From Alistipes senegalensis JC50 (GTDB lineage Bacteria; Bacteroidota; Bacteroidia; Bacteroidales; Rikenellaceae), in assembly GCF_025145645.1 (NCBI RefSeq), contig NZ_CP102252.1, positions 1,798,001 through 1,862,000 on the forward strand: a stretch of DNA of 64,000 nucleotides, read 5' to 3'. The notes beneath the pieces were generated by a model that saw only the letters and a list, made by a program, of their open reading frames with translations, did not search any database and was not told where the DNA came from. Positions 8,565 through 15,242 of the stretch are shown here, piece by piece (the first letter of the stretch is position 1; every line of letters begins with the position of its first letter). Both the position numbers and the translations under genes were made by a program.

Positions 8565-9935
8565 ATGTACCGGGACGAGATGAATGACGAACGTGCGGCG
8601 GCCGAACTGGCCCGCGACGCCGCGCCCCGGCGCCTCCGCCGGAGTGCGCCCGCGGACGAGGCGTGTGCCGCGGAGGGAACGGCCGGTGCCCGGGAGGGGG
8701 ACGAGGGGCCCCGGTTCCGCTTCTTCACGGGCGACCGGGTGCTGTGGATCATCCTCGCCGCGCTGGCGGTGATCTCGGTGCTGGTGGTCTACTCCTCGAC
8801 GGCCAAAATGGCCTACGACGCCCATACGGCCCGCACGACGGCGCATTTCCTGCGCCAGCAGCTGATTCTGCTGGTCGTCAGCGTTCTCGTCATGCTCGTC
8901 GTGCAGCGGATCGACTGCCGCATCTATAACTACCTCGCCCGGCCCGCCTATTTCCTCTCGGTGGCGCTCACCGTCGCCGTCTACTTCATCGGCGCCACGA
9001 CCAACGGCGCGGCCCGCTGGATTCCGCTGGGACCCTTCCAGTTCCAGCCCTCCGAGGCCCTGAAGGTCGCCACGGTGCTGTTCCTGGCCCAGCAGCTGGC
9101 CGGGCGGCAGTCGAAGATCGACAAGATACGCATCGTCCCGACGTGGAGGTTCTGGACCTGGCGTTCGTCGCCCGAGCAGCGGAAAATCTGGCGCGAGGGC
9201 ACGTGGCCGATCCTGATGCCGGTGGCCGTTTCGGCGCTGGTGATCTTCCCGGCGCACACTTCGTCGGCGGTGCTGGTGTGCCTGGCGTCGTGGGTGATGA
9301 TGCTGATCGGCCGCGTGCGCTTCGGCGAGCTGATGAAGCTCGTGGGATGGGGCGCCGCCGCCATCGTCGTCGTCATGACGCTCAACCTCGGGCGCAGCGA
9401 GACCGCCGAAGGGCGCGTCTCGACGTGGATTCACCTCTGGACCGAATCGCAGACCGAGAAGCCCATCGAACACCTCTCCGACACCGAACGCTCGATGATC
9501 GCCATCTACAACGGCGGCATTCTGGGCGAGGGCGCCGGACAGAGCGCCATGCGCGTGGAGATGATCCACCCCGAGAGCGACTACGCCTATGCCTTCTTCG
9601 TCGAGGAGTACGGCATCATTCTGGCTGTCGTGCTGCTGATGCTCTACCTGTGGGTCTTCTTCCGGGGGATCGAGATTTTCCGCCGCTGCGGAACGGCTTT
9701 CCCGGGGCTGCTGGTGCTGGGGCTGGCGTTGCTGATAACGTGTCAGGCGCTGCTGCACATCATGGTCACGGTGAACCTGATTCCCGAGACGGGGCAGACC
9801 CTGCCGCTGATCTCGCGCGGCGGATCGTCGATGCTCTTCACGATGATCGCCTTCGGGATGATCCTCAGCGTCAGCCGCCAGAACGACGAACAGTCGCACG
9901 ACCGGCCGAAAAACGAAACATTGTACGAAAAGTAG
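8565..9935 (+). CDS. ftsW: Septal peptidoglycan polymerase FtsW (SEDS family)
   Basis: FtsW polymerises lipid II into septal glycan strands together with FtsI. The 456-residue protein has about ten membrane segments and the SEDS signatures GAARWIPLGPFQFQPSE, LGEGAGQS, DYAYAFFVEEYG and PLISRGGSSML. An acidic and Ala/Arg-rich cytoplasmic tail of about 50 residues precedes the first membrane segment. An in-frame ATG at 8580 could also be the start. The stop at 9933-9935 is followed two bases later by the S4-protein ATG instead of murG, the usual next gene in dcw clusters. Confidence 0.93.
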   Translation: MYRDEMNDERAAAELARDAAPRRLRRSAPADEACAAEGTAGAREGDEGPRFRFFTGDRVLWIILAALAVISVLVVYSSTAKMAYDAHTARTTAHFLRQQLILLVVSVLVMLVVQRIDCRIYNYLARPAYFLSVALTVAVYFIGATTNGAARWIPLGPFQFQPSEALKVATVLFLAQQLAGRQSKIDKIRIVPTWRFWTWRSSPEQRKIWREGTWPILMPVAVSALVIFPAHTSSAVLVCLASWVMMLIGRVRFGELMKLVGWGAAAIVVVMTLNLGRSETAEGRVSTWIHLWTESQTEKPIEHLSDTERSMIAIYNGGILGEGAGQSAMRVEMIHPESDYAYAFFVEEYGIILAVVLLMLYLWVFFRGIEIFRRCGTAFPGLLVLGLALLITCQALLHIMVTVNLIPETGQTLPLISRGGSSMLFTMIAFGMILSVSRQNDEQSHDRPKNETLYEK

Positions 9936-9937
9936 CT

Positions 9938-10333
9938 ATGGAAGAGATTCGATTGGACAAATACCTTTGGGCGGTGCGGATTTTCAAGACCCGCAGCGAC
10001 GCCGCCGACGCCGTCCGCACGAACAAGGTGACGGTCAACGGCTCCTATGCCAAGCCCTCGCGCGAGGTGAAGATCGGCGACGTGATCGCCGTGCGCAAGC
10101 AGGCCGTGACCTACTCCTACAAGGTGCTCGATCGGGTGTCGAGCCGCCAGCCGGCCAAGAACGTGCCGGAATACTGCCTCAACATCACGCCGCAGGAGGA
10201 GCTGGACAAACTCAACATGCCCCGCGAGACGATCTTCGTCTTCCGCGACCGTGGCACGGGACGCCCGACCAAGAAGGAGCGCCGCGAGCTGGACGGGCTG
10301 ATGGAGGAGATTTACTACGACGACGAGGAGTAA
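9938..10333 (+). CDS. RNA-binding S4-domain protein (Hsp15/HslR-like)
   Basis: This 131-residue protein begins IRLDKYLWAVRIFKTRSDA, the start of an S4 RNA-binding domain, and continues with KVTVNG and the residues PSREVKIGDVI. The C-terminal half is basic then acidic and ends EEIYYDDEE. Hsp15 proteins bind free 50S subunits carrying nascent chains, and that is the best-known relative. It begins two bases after the ftsW stop, so it is translated as the last gene of the shortened dcw operon. Confidence 0.85.
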   Translation: MEEIRLDKYLWAVRIFKTRSDAADAVRTNKVTVNGSYAKPSREVKIGDVIAVRKQAVTYSYKVLDRVSSRQPAKNVPEYCLNITPQEELDKLNMPRETIFVFRDRGTGRPTKKERRELDGLMEEIYYDDEE

Positions 10334-10340
10334 TTGCCTG

Positions 10341-10540
10341 AGCCGGGCGCGGAACTGGTTTCGAAGCTCTGGTAGCTTGCATCGCCCATAGAACCCGGCT
10401 CTTAGCCGGGGCGCAGAACTGGTTCCGAACCCCGGGCAGCCTGGCATCGCCTCTGAACCCCGGCTCTTAGCCGGGGGCGCAGGGCTGGTTTCGAAGCTCT
10501 GGTAGCTCGCATCGCCCATAGAACCCGGCTCTTAGCCGGG
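10341..10540. repeat. Three tandem 63-65 bp repeats, two-hairpin unit
   Basis: Units start at 10341, 10404 and 10469, each with AGCCGGG; a fourth AGCCGGG at 10534 closes the array. Each unit ends with a hairpin across the unit boundary, CCCGGCT-ctt-AGCCGGG. Units 1 and 3 also have AAGCT-ctggt-AGCT inside and are nearly identical. Unit 2 is diverged in the middle. The period is not a constant multiple of three, so the repeat is not a protein repeat. The hairpins could help end transcription of the dcw operon. Confidence 0.85.
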
Positions 10541-10550
10541 AAAAGAGAGA

Positions 10551-10624
10551 CCCGGCAGGAGCGCAACCCCTCTCTTTTTTCCTGAAGAATTCAAAAAAAG
10601 GAAAAAAGGAGGCAACCTGCCGGG
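10551..10624. other. Long imperfect hairpin, possible two-way terminator
   Basis: The outer stem CCCGGCAGG (10551-10559) pairs with CCTGCCGGG (10616-10624). The inner stem CTTTTTTCCT (10574-10583) pairs with AGGAAAAAAG (10599-10608), extended by CCTC with GAGG past one bulge. On the minus strand the outer stem is followed by TCTCTCTTTT; on the plus strand by CTCTTTATT. It may stop read-through from the small RNA pair. Confidence 0.6.
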
Positions 10625-10654
10625 CTCTTTATTCAGCGGAATCCGGCAGGACGC

Positions 10655-10834
10655 AAAAAAGAGAGGCGGCGCCGAATCCTGCATCCTAAGGCTTTTGGCG
10701 GGCCCGCAACGACAAGAAAACAGCACACACCCCTCGGGGTGGTACTGTATCTTCGTTGCATAAAATTCGCCAAAATTTTAGGATGCGATACAATGGAAAT
10801 ATGTCAAGAACGCAATAAAGTCGGGGAGGCTTTA
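10655..10834 (-). ncRNA. Candidate structured small RNA A
   Basis: The transcript would be about 180 bases. The promoter (10840-10870) predicts a start near 10834. A 5' hairpin TAAAG/CTTTA (10834-10816) comes first, then a linker GCGTTCTTGACATATT that is identical in copy B. A rod of about 106 bases (10786-10681) follows: helices GCATCCTAA/TTAGGATGC, TTTTGGC/GCCAAAA and GCAACGA/TCGTTGC in plus-strand notation, with an apical CACCCC/GGGGTG stem. It ends in GGATTCGGCGCCGCC and a T tract (10660-10655). Copy B keeps the pairing with different bases, which supports selection on RNA structure. The rod shape and size recall 6S RNA, but the identity is unproven. Confidence 0.6.
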
Positions 10835-10839
10835 CGCAG

Positions 10840-10870
10840 TAAAGATAACGAAAAAGTCGGGCAATGCAAA
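10840..10870 (-). promoter_or_regulatory. Promoter of small RNA A
   Basis: On the minus strand TTTG (10870-10867), exactly 19 bases, then TATCTTTA (10847-10840). This matches the Bacteroidetes TTTG-N19-TAnnTTTG consensus except for the last base. Confidence 0.6.
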
Positions 10871-10916
10871 AAAATATTTGATAGCGTAGTTTCTGCGGCA
10901 GGACTGAACCGGGGAA

Positions 10917-11092
10917 AATAGAAAAAGGGCGGCGCTGAATCCTTAAATCTGAGGCTTTTGGCGGGCCCTGAACAAACAGAAAACAGCACACACCCTTCCG
11001 GGGGTGCTGTATCATTTGTCCATAAAATTTGCCAAAATTTCAGATGCCGATACAACGTAATATGTCAAGAACGCTATAAAGTCGTGACTCTA
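10917..11092 (-). ncRNA. Candidate structured small RNA B, homologue of A
   Basis: This is the second copy, about 260 bases from A. The 5' hairpin TAGAG/CTTTA (11092-11077) keeps pairing through a G-U pair. The linker GCGTTCTTGACATATT is unchanged. The rod (11045-10947) has helices ATCTGA/TCAGAT, TTTTGGC/GCCAAAA, GAACAAA/TTTGTCC (one mismatch) and ACAGCAC/GTGCTGT in plus-strand notation. The outer helix differs from copy A on both sides at once, so pairing is preserved. It ends with GGATTCAGCGCCGCC and T-rich sequence (10926-10917). Function is unknown; a 6S-like role or a trans-acting antisense role are both possible. Confidence 0.6.
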
Positions 11093-11097
11093 CCTAA

Positions 11098-11128
11098 CAA
11101 AGGTAAAGAAAAAAACCTGAAATGCAAA
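11098..11128 (-). promoter_or_regulatory. Promoter of small RNA B
   Basis: On the minus strand TTTG (11128-11125), exactly 19 bases, then TACCTTTG (11105-11098): a perfect TTTG-N19-TAnnTTTG promoter. The -33 TTTG is part of the T tract of the pth terminator. Confidence 0.7.
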
Positions 11129-11151
11129 AAAGCGGCCCGAAAGCCGCTTTT
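11128..11151 (-). terminator. Intrinsic terminator of rplY-pth
   Basis: AAAAGCGGC (11128-11136) pairs perfectly with GCCGCTTTT (11143-11151) around a six-base loop. On the minus strand it is followed by a TTTTTT tract just after the pth stop; flanking A and T runs make it plausible in both directions. Confidence 0.8.
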
Positions 11152-11152
11152 C

Positions 11153-11716
11153 TTATTTTTTGTTGAAATTGGTCATCGTCAGCTGCGTCCCGACGGTCGT
11201 GAACGACCGGATGGCATCGACGAAAACCTTCAGCCGGTCGGGCATGGCCGTCCGCTCCTCGTCGGACCACTCCCCGAGCACATACTCCACCTGATGCCCT
11301 TTGGGAAAGTCGCCGCCCACGCCGAAGCGCATCCGGGCGTACTCCTCCGTGCCGAGCAGTTCGGTGATGTTTTTCAGTCCGTTGTGGCCGCCGGCGCTCC
11401 CCTTCGGACGCAGGCGCAGCGTGCCGAACGGCAGCGCGATGTCGTCCGAGATGATCAGCAGGTTTTCCAACGGAATCTTCTCGGCCTCCATCCAGTAGCG
11501 GACGGCCTTGCCCGAAAGATTCATGTAAGTCGAGGGTTTCAGCAACACCAGCGTCCGGCCCTTGTGCCGGACTTCGGCGATGTCGCCGTAGCGGGCCGTC
11601 GTAAAAACAGCGTTGGACGCCTCTGCGAGGGCGTCCAACACTTTGAAACCGATGTTGTGGCGGGTTCCGGCGTACTCGGCGCCGATGTTCCCGAGCCCAA
11701 CAATGAGGTATTTCAT
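11153..11716 (-). CDS. pth: Peptidyl-tRNA hydrolase
   Basis: Pth frees tRNA from prematurely released peptidyl-tRNA in the cytoplasm. The 187-residue protein starts MKYLIVGLGNIGAEY and has GTRHNIGF with the catalytic H20, then LLKPSTYMNLSGKAV, ISDDIALPFG, and GSAGGHNGLKNI, all conserved in the family. An upstream extension in the same frame (to 11779) lies inside the end of rplY and does not match the family, so the ATG at 11716 is chosen. It follows rplY by eight bases; the rplY-pth pairing is common in bacteria. Confidence 0.95.
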   Translation of the reverse strand: MKYLIVGLGNIGAEYAGTRHNIGFKVLDALAEASNAVFTTARYGDIAEVRHKGRTLVLLKPSTYMNLSGKAVRYWMEAEKIPLENLLIISDDIALPFGTLRLRPKGSAGGHNGLKNITELLGTEEYARMRFGVGGDFPKGHQVEYVLGEWSDEERTAMPDRLKVFVDAIRSFTTVGTQLTMTNFNKK

Positions 11717-11724
11717 GCTCCGGA

Positions 11725-12297
11725 TTATTTCTCGGCGGCAGCGGCGCCACGCGATGCGCGGGTCACGCGGACGGCGCACACGGCGGTCGATGCCGGAGTC
11801 ACGAATTTCAGGTTCTCGATGGAGAGGTCGCCGACGAAGATGGTCTTGCCGACACCCAGCGTGGTCACGTCTACGACGATCTCGTCGGGCAGGTTCTCGA
11901 CCAGGGCGCTGACGACCAGCTTGCGGGCCGACAGGGTCAGTTTACCGCCGACCTTCACACCCTCGGCGTTGCCCGTCAGGCGCACCGGAATGGCGATCGA
12001 CACGGGTTTGCCGTCGGCGATGCGGAAGAAATCCAGGTGGAGAATCTCCTCACGGACGGGGTGGAACTGGGCCTCGCGCAGCACGGCCAGCTCTTTCTTG
12101 CCCTTGATGTCGAACTCCACGATATAGGAGTTGGGGGTGTAGATCAGGGGTTTGATCTCGCGGGGATCGACCGAGAAGGTCTCCGTCTCGCCATTGCCGC
12201 ACAGTACGCAGGGCACCATGCCTTCGCGGCGTACAGCCTTGGCTGCTTTCTTGCCGAAATCGCTGCGTTTCACAGCCTTTACCGAAATAGTTTTCAT
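11725..12297 (-). CDS. rplY: 50S ribosomal protein L25 (Ctc/TL5 form)
   Basis: L25 binds 5S rRNA in the large subunit. The 190-residue protein is the long form: an N-terminal L25 domain (KRSDFGKKAAKAVRREGMVP, YSIVEF-like strand, FHPVREEILHLDF) followed by the TL5/Ctc C-terminal beta domain (IPVRLTGNAEGVKVGG, LPDEIVVDVTTL, LGVGKTIFVGDL). The ATG at 12297 starts MKTISVKAVKR; an upstream in-frame extension to 12390 covers the promoter and is rejected. An Ala-rich tail (RGAAAAEK) ends the protein. Confidence 0.93.
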   Translation of the reverse strand: MKTISVKAVKRSDFGKKAAKAVRREGMVPCVLCGNGETETFSVDPREIKPLIYTPNSYIVEFDIKGKKELAVLREAQFHPVREEILHLDFFRIADGKPVSIAIPVRLTGNAEGVKVGGKLTLSARKLVVSALVENLPDEIVVDVTTLGVGKTIFVGDLSIENLKFVTPASTAVCAVRVTRASRGAAAAEK

Positions 12298-12387
12298 GGT
12301 AATCGTTTGTTTTTTAATGTGTTTCCTTCGGCGGTTCTCAATGCGGCCTCTGCGGACCGCATCCCATTTCCGCCTGCTTTCGGAGCG

Positions 12388-12418
12388 CAAAGATAGTGTA
12401 AATAATCAGGAATTAAAA
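12388..12418 (-). promoter_or_regulatory. Promoter of rplY-pth
   Basis: The minus strand reads TATCTTTG (12395-12388), a perfect -7 element, with TTTT 19 bases upstream at the -33 position. The predicted leader is about 80 bases. The -33 element lies in an AT-rich repeat arm. Confidence 0.55.
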
Positions 12419-12442
12419 ATGAAAAATGAAAAATTAAGAATT
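12411..12442. repeat. AT-rich repeat, locus 3 (single arm)
   Basis: A 32-base run of the same AATTAAAAAT, GAAAAAT and TAAGAATT words as the other loci, lying between the divergent rplY promoter and the gene at 12539. No second arm is seen, so it may be a solo remnant. Confidence 0.65.
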
Positions 12443-12516
12443 GCCGATCCGCTCTTTTGAATAGGAAACAGAGGATTTTGAACGGAATCGTCATCCTGCA
12501 TATCCTCTTTGCCGTT

Positions 12517-12524
12517 TACCTTTG
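12517..12524 (+). promoter_or_regulatory. Possible -7 element for the gene at 12539
   Basis: TACCTTTG is a perfect match to TAnnTTTG, 14 bases before the first likely ATG. No TTTG is found at the -33 position. The short distance favours the second ATG (12551) as the start. Confidence 0.4.
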
Positions 12525-12538
12525 TGACGAATCACCGA

Positions 12539-15241
12539 ATGGAAAAGATCATGGACAGAACACTTTTGCGGTTATGTATTCTTTTTTTGGCATCCGTGTT
12601 TCCGGTGTGCCGGCAGTTTGCGGCGCGACCCGGACAGACACTCTCCGCGATCCGGGTCCTATGGAACGAACCCGGAATTTCCGGAAGCGTCGAGGTCCGC
12701 AACGGGGAGCTGCTCCGGTTGCGGGTCATCGGCAGCGGCCGGACACCCGAGGGAAGCGAATTTCGCATTGCGGGGCGGCAGTTCCCGGGAATAGAGCTGC
12801 AAATCGCCTCCCCGGATCTGGCGCCCGGACCCGGGCCGACGCTGGTGACGGTCAGGACCTCTCTCCATGCCTTCTCTTTTTTCCTCCGGGACGTGAACTC
12901 CTCCTGCCCGATCTATCTGCCCGCATACGGCGTTGCCGTGGTGCCTGCGGAGGACGGCAGGGACTATGCCGGAATCGAACGCGAGATACTTTCCCGCGGA
13001 CTCTCGACCAAAGCCCGGCGGGCCGACCGGGAGCCCGAAGCCTCTTTCGACCGGGTGGCCGCCCGTACACGGAACATGAGCGTTCCCGTCTGGCTGGGGC
13101 TGGGCCGGGATATGCGCATGTTCGAGATCACCGAGGAGTTGCAGGATACGCCCAACGAGGATAAGATTGTCAAACCTACGATGTCTTCGGCGGCTTTCGG
13201 CCTGCCGGAGACGGCCGGCCGGCCCTTGTTCTACCGCTATGCCCTGGGACGGGGCGTCGGGGCGCTGAACAACATCCGCCGTTCCTTGGAGGAGGGTGTT
13301 TTGCCGATCTATCACGCTGAAATGCGCGACGACGACATCGTTTATCATTCGGTGTCGTTCGCCGCACTCGAAAGTTCGTCTCTCGGACCCGGTGCCGTGC
13401 AGGGGACGCATTACATGATCTCGGATGCGTACAGCCCCGGGCGGGTCTTCACCGAGACGCAGCAGAGGCAGTTGGAGGAGGTCCGTGCGCGGACGAAGAC
13501 GCCCGCCGAGGAGACGGTGCTCTATTGCCGCACCGAGATTCGCAATACGGGGCGTGTTCCCCGGTATGCCTGGGTGAAGGTTCCTTTTCCGGGTGTGGAC
13601 GCGGCCTACGGATTCGAGCCCGGAACGGGATTTTCGGGCTATTCCGAAGAGCGTGTTTTCTGCATATCCCGCTGGAACGGCCTTCCGATGCCCAACGAAG
13701 AACTGGCGGTGCTGCTGCAACCGGGCGACACGGCATTTTTCGAATTCCGGATGCCCCACTCCCCGGTCTCCCGGACCCGGGCGGAGCGGCTCGGCGAAAG
13801 GCCGTTCGACGAGGTTTTTGAAAATTGCAAGGCTTATTGGAAGGGGCGGCTCGCCGCGGCCGCGCAGGTCTGCCTGCCGGAGAAGCGGATCGACGAAATG
13901 GTGCATGCCGGACTGCTGCACCTCGATCTGAATACGATCGGCGAAGGCCCCGACAAACCGCTGGCCGCAAAAGCCGGAGTCTATTCCCCGATCGGGACGG
14001 AGAGTGCGCCGATCATCCAGTTCTATTGCTCGATGGGGTGGACCGATCTGGCGCGCAGGTCGCTCGATTATTTTATGGCTACGCAGCAGGACAACGGCCA
14101 AATCATGAACTATTACGGTTACACGATCGAAACGGGGGCCGTGCTGTGGTGTGCGGGTGAATATTTCCGCTACACCCGTGATACGGCGTGGATCGAACGG
14201 GTGCGTCCCCGACTGCTGAAAGCCTGCGGATTCCTGACCGAATGGCGGGCGCGCGACGGCAAAGACGGCTCGGGCATGATCAGCGGCAAAGTGGCCGATC
14301 CCGAAGACAGTTATCATCAGTTCATGCTCAATGCCTATGGGTATTTGGGGATGAGCCGCATGGCCGAAGTGATGGAGGCGTTGGGAAAGCCCGAAGCGGA
14401 GCGCCTGCGTGCCGAGGCCGACGACTGGCGGCGTTCGATACGCAAGGCTGCGCTGGACAGCTGGGCGACCTCGCCGGTCGTACCGCTGGGCGACGGGACC
14501 TGGTGCCCGACGCTTCCGCCCTGGACGGAGGCTCCCGGTCCCCGGTTGCTGTATCAGAAACCGGAAAAATTCCGTTCGCACGGGACCTTTACCGTGCCCG
14601 ATGCGGGACTGAGCCCTGCCTATCTGGTCTTCGGGGAGGTGTTCGGACCCGAGGAGCCGCTTTCCCGAATGCTGATGACCTATATCGGAGAACTGATGTG
14701 TCAGGGGAATACGGGGTTCAGCCAGCCCTATTATGGCAGATTGAACTGGTGGTGGCTGCAAACGGGCCGTACCGGGCCGTTTCTCGACGCTTATTACACC
14801 GCCGTGTCCGCTCATGCCGACCGGGAGACGTACAGTTTCTGGGAGCATTTTTATCGGCTGAGCTCCCATAAGACGCATGAGGAGGCCGGGTTTCTGATGG
14901 AGACCCGCTGGATGCTCTATCAGGAGCGGGGCGATACGCTGAATATCTTCCGGACGATCCCCCGGAGTTGGCTCGAAGCAGGGAACCGGATCGTTTTGAA
15001 AGACGTGCGGAGCTATTTCGGTTCCGTGGATGCGGTTGCCGAGGGAATCAGGGAGGGGCGGCTCGAAGCCGTCGTCTCCTGCGCCGGGGAGCGGAAGCCG
15101 CGCTGCGTGGCCGTGAGGCTCCCGCATCCCGGGAACCGTCGGCCGTCGAAAGTCTCCGGCGGTCGCTATGTTCCCGAAACGGAAACGGTGGTGATCGACG
15201 ATTTCGGCGGACAGGCACGGGTCGTTCTCGAATTTGAATAG
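12539..15241 (+). CDS. Secreted six-hairpin glycosidase-like protein, family not recognised
   Basis: This protein of about 900 residues has an N-terminal signal peptide (LLRLCILFLASVFPVC). The N-terminal half looks beta-rich. From about residue 460 the sequence resembles an (alpha/alpha)6 barrel (six-hairpin) fold: repeated Trp- and Tyr-rich helices such as SAPIIQFYCSMGWTDLARR, GQIMNYYGYTIETGAVLWCA and DPEDSYHQFMLNAYGYLGM. The C-terminal part is a small beta domain. I cannot assign a GH family or catalytic residues. ATGs at 12539 and 12551 are both possible. The stop is one base before the next gene, and the context is a rhamnose-oriented PUL. Confidence 0.6.
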   Translation: MEKIMDRTLLRLCILFLASVFPVCRQFAARPGQTLSAIRVLWNEPGISGSVEVRNGELLRLRVIGSGRTPEGSEFRIAGRQFPGIELQIASPDLAPGPGPTLVTVRTSLHAFSFFLRDVNSSCPIYLPAYGVAVVPAEDGRDYAGIEREILSRGLSTKARRADREPEASFDRVAARTRNMSVPVWLGLGRDMRMFEITEELQDTPNEDKIVKPTMSSAAFGLPETAGRPLFYRYALGRGVGALNNIRRSLEEGVLPIYHAEMRDDDIVYHSVSFAALESSSLGPGAVQGTHYMISDAYSPGRVFTETQQRQLEEVRARTKTPAEETVLYCRTEIRNTGRVPRYAWVKVPFPGVDAAYGFEPGTGFSGYSEERVFCISRWNGLPMPNEELAVLLQPGDTAFFEFRMPHSPVSRTRAERLGERPFDEVFENCKAYWKGRLAAAAQVCLPEKRIDEMVHAGLLHLDLNTIGEGPDKPLAAKAGVYSPIGTESAPIIQFYCSMGWTDLARRSLDYFMATQQDNGQIMNYYGYTIETGAVLWCAGEYFRYTRDTAWIERVRPRLLKACGFLTEWRARDGKDGSGMISGKVADPEDSYHQFMLNAYGYLGMSRMAEVMEALGKPEAERLRAEADDWRRSIRKAALDSWATSPVVPLGDGTWCPTLPPWTEAPGPRLLYQKPEKFRSHGTFTVPDAGLSPAYLVFGEVFGPEEPLSRMLMTYIGELMCQGNTGFSQPYYGRLNWWWLQTGRTGPFLDAYYTAVSAHADRETYSFWEHFYRLSSHKTHEEAGFLMETRWMLYQERGDTLNIFRTIPRSWLEAGNRIVLKDVRSYFGSVDAVAEGIREGRLEAVVSCAGERKPRCVAVRLPHPGNRRPSKVSGGRYVPETETVVIDDFGGQARVVLEFE

Positions 15242-15242
15242 A

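Larger units (their letters stand above)
10334..11152. other. 819-base noncoding island
   Basis: No convincing protein gene is found here; the short open frames run through repeats and hairpins. In order it holds three tandem 63-65 bp repeats (10341-10540), a long hairpin (10551-10624), two homologous structured RNA candidates on the minus strand (about 10655-10834 and 10917-11092) with consensus promoters, and the pth terminator (11128-11151). Confidence 0.8.

Noticed and set aside
10341..10540. Tandem repeats as a CRISPR array
   Set aside because: The 63-65 bp units are contiguous with no unique spacers of constant length, and no cas genes are nearby.
10681..11045. Structured elements as a plain MITE insertion
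   Set aside because: Not fully excluded, but conserved promoters at exact spacing, conserved unpaired linker and compensatory changes fit RNA genes better than an inert palindromic transposon.
10686..11055. Short open frames in the noncoding island as small proteins
   Set aside because: They run through both copies of the structured element in different frames, differ in frame between copies, and the conservation pattern is helix pairing, not codons.
12457..13164. Alternative plus-strand frame over the start of the six-hairpin gene
   Set aside because: It overlaps a longer frame with a signal peptide and family-like sequence, and is Arg/Pro/Gly-rich as expected for a shadow.
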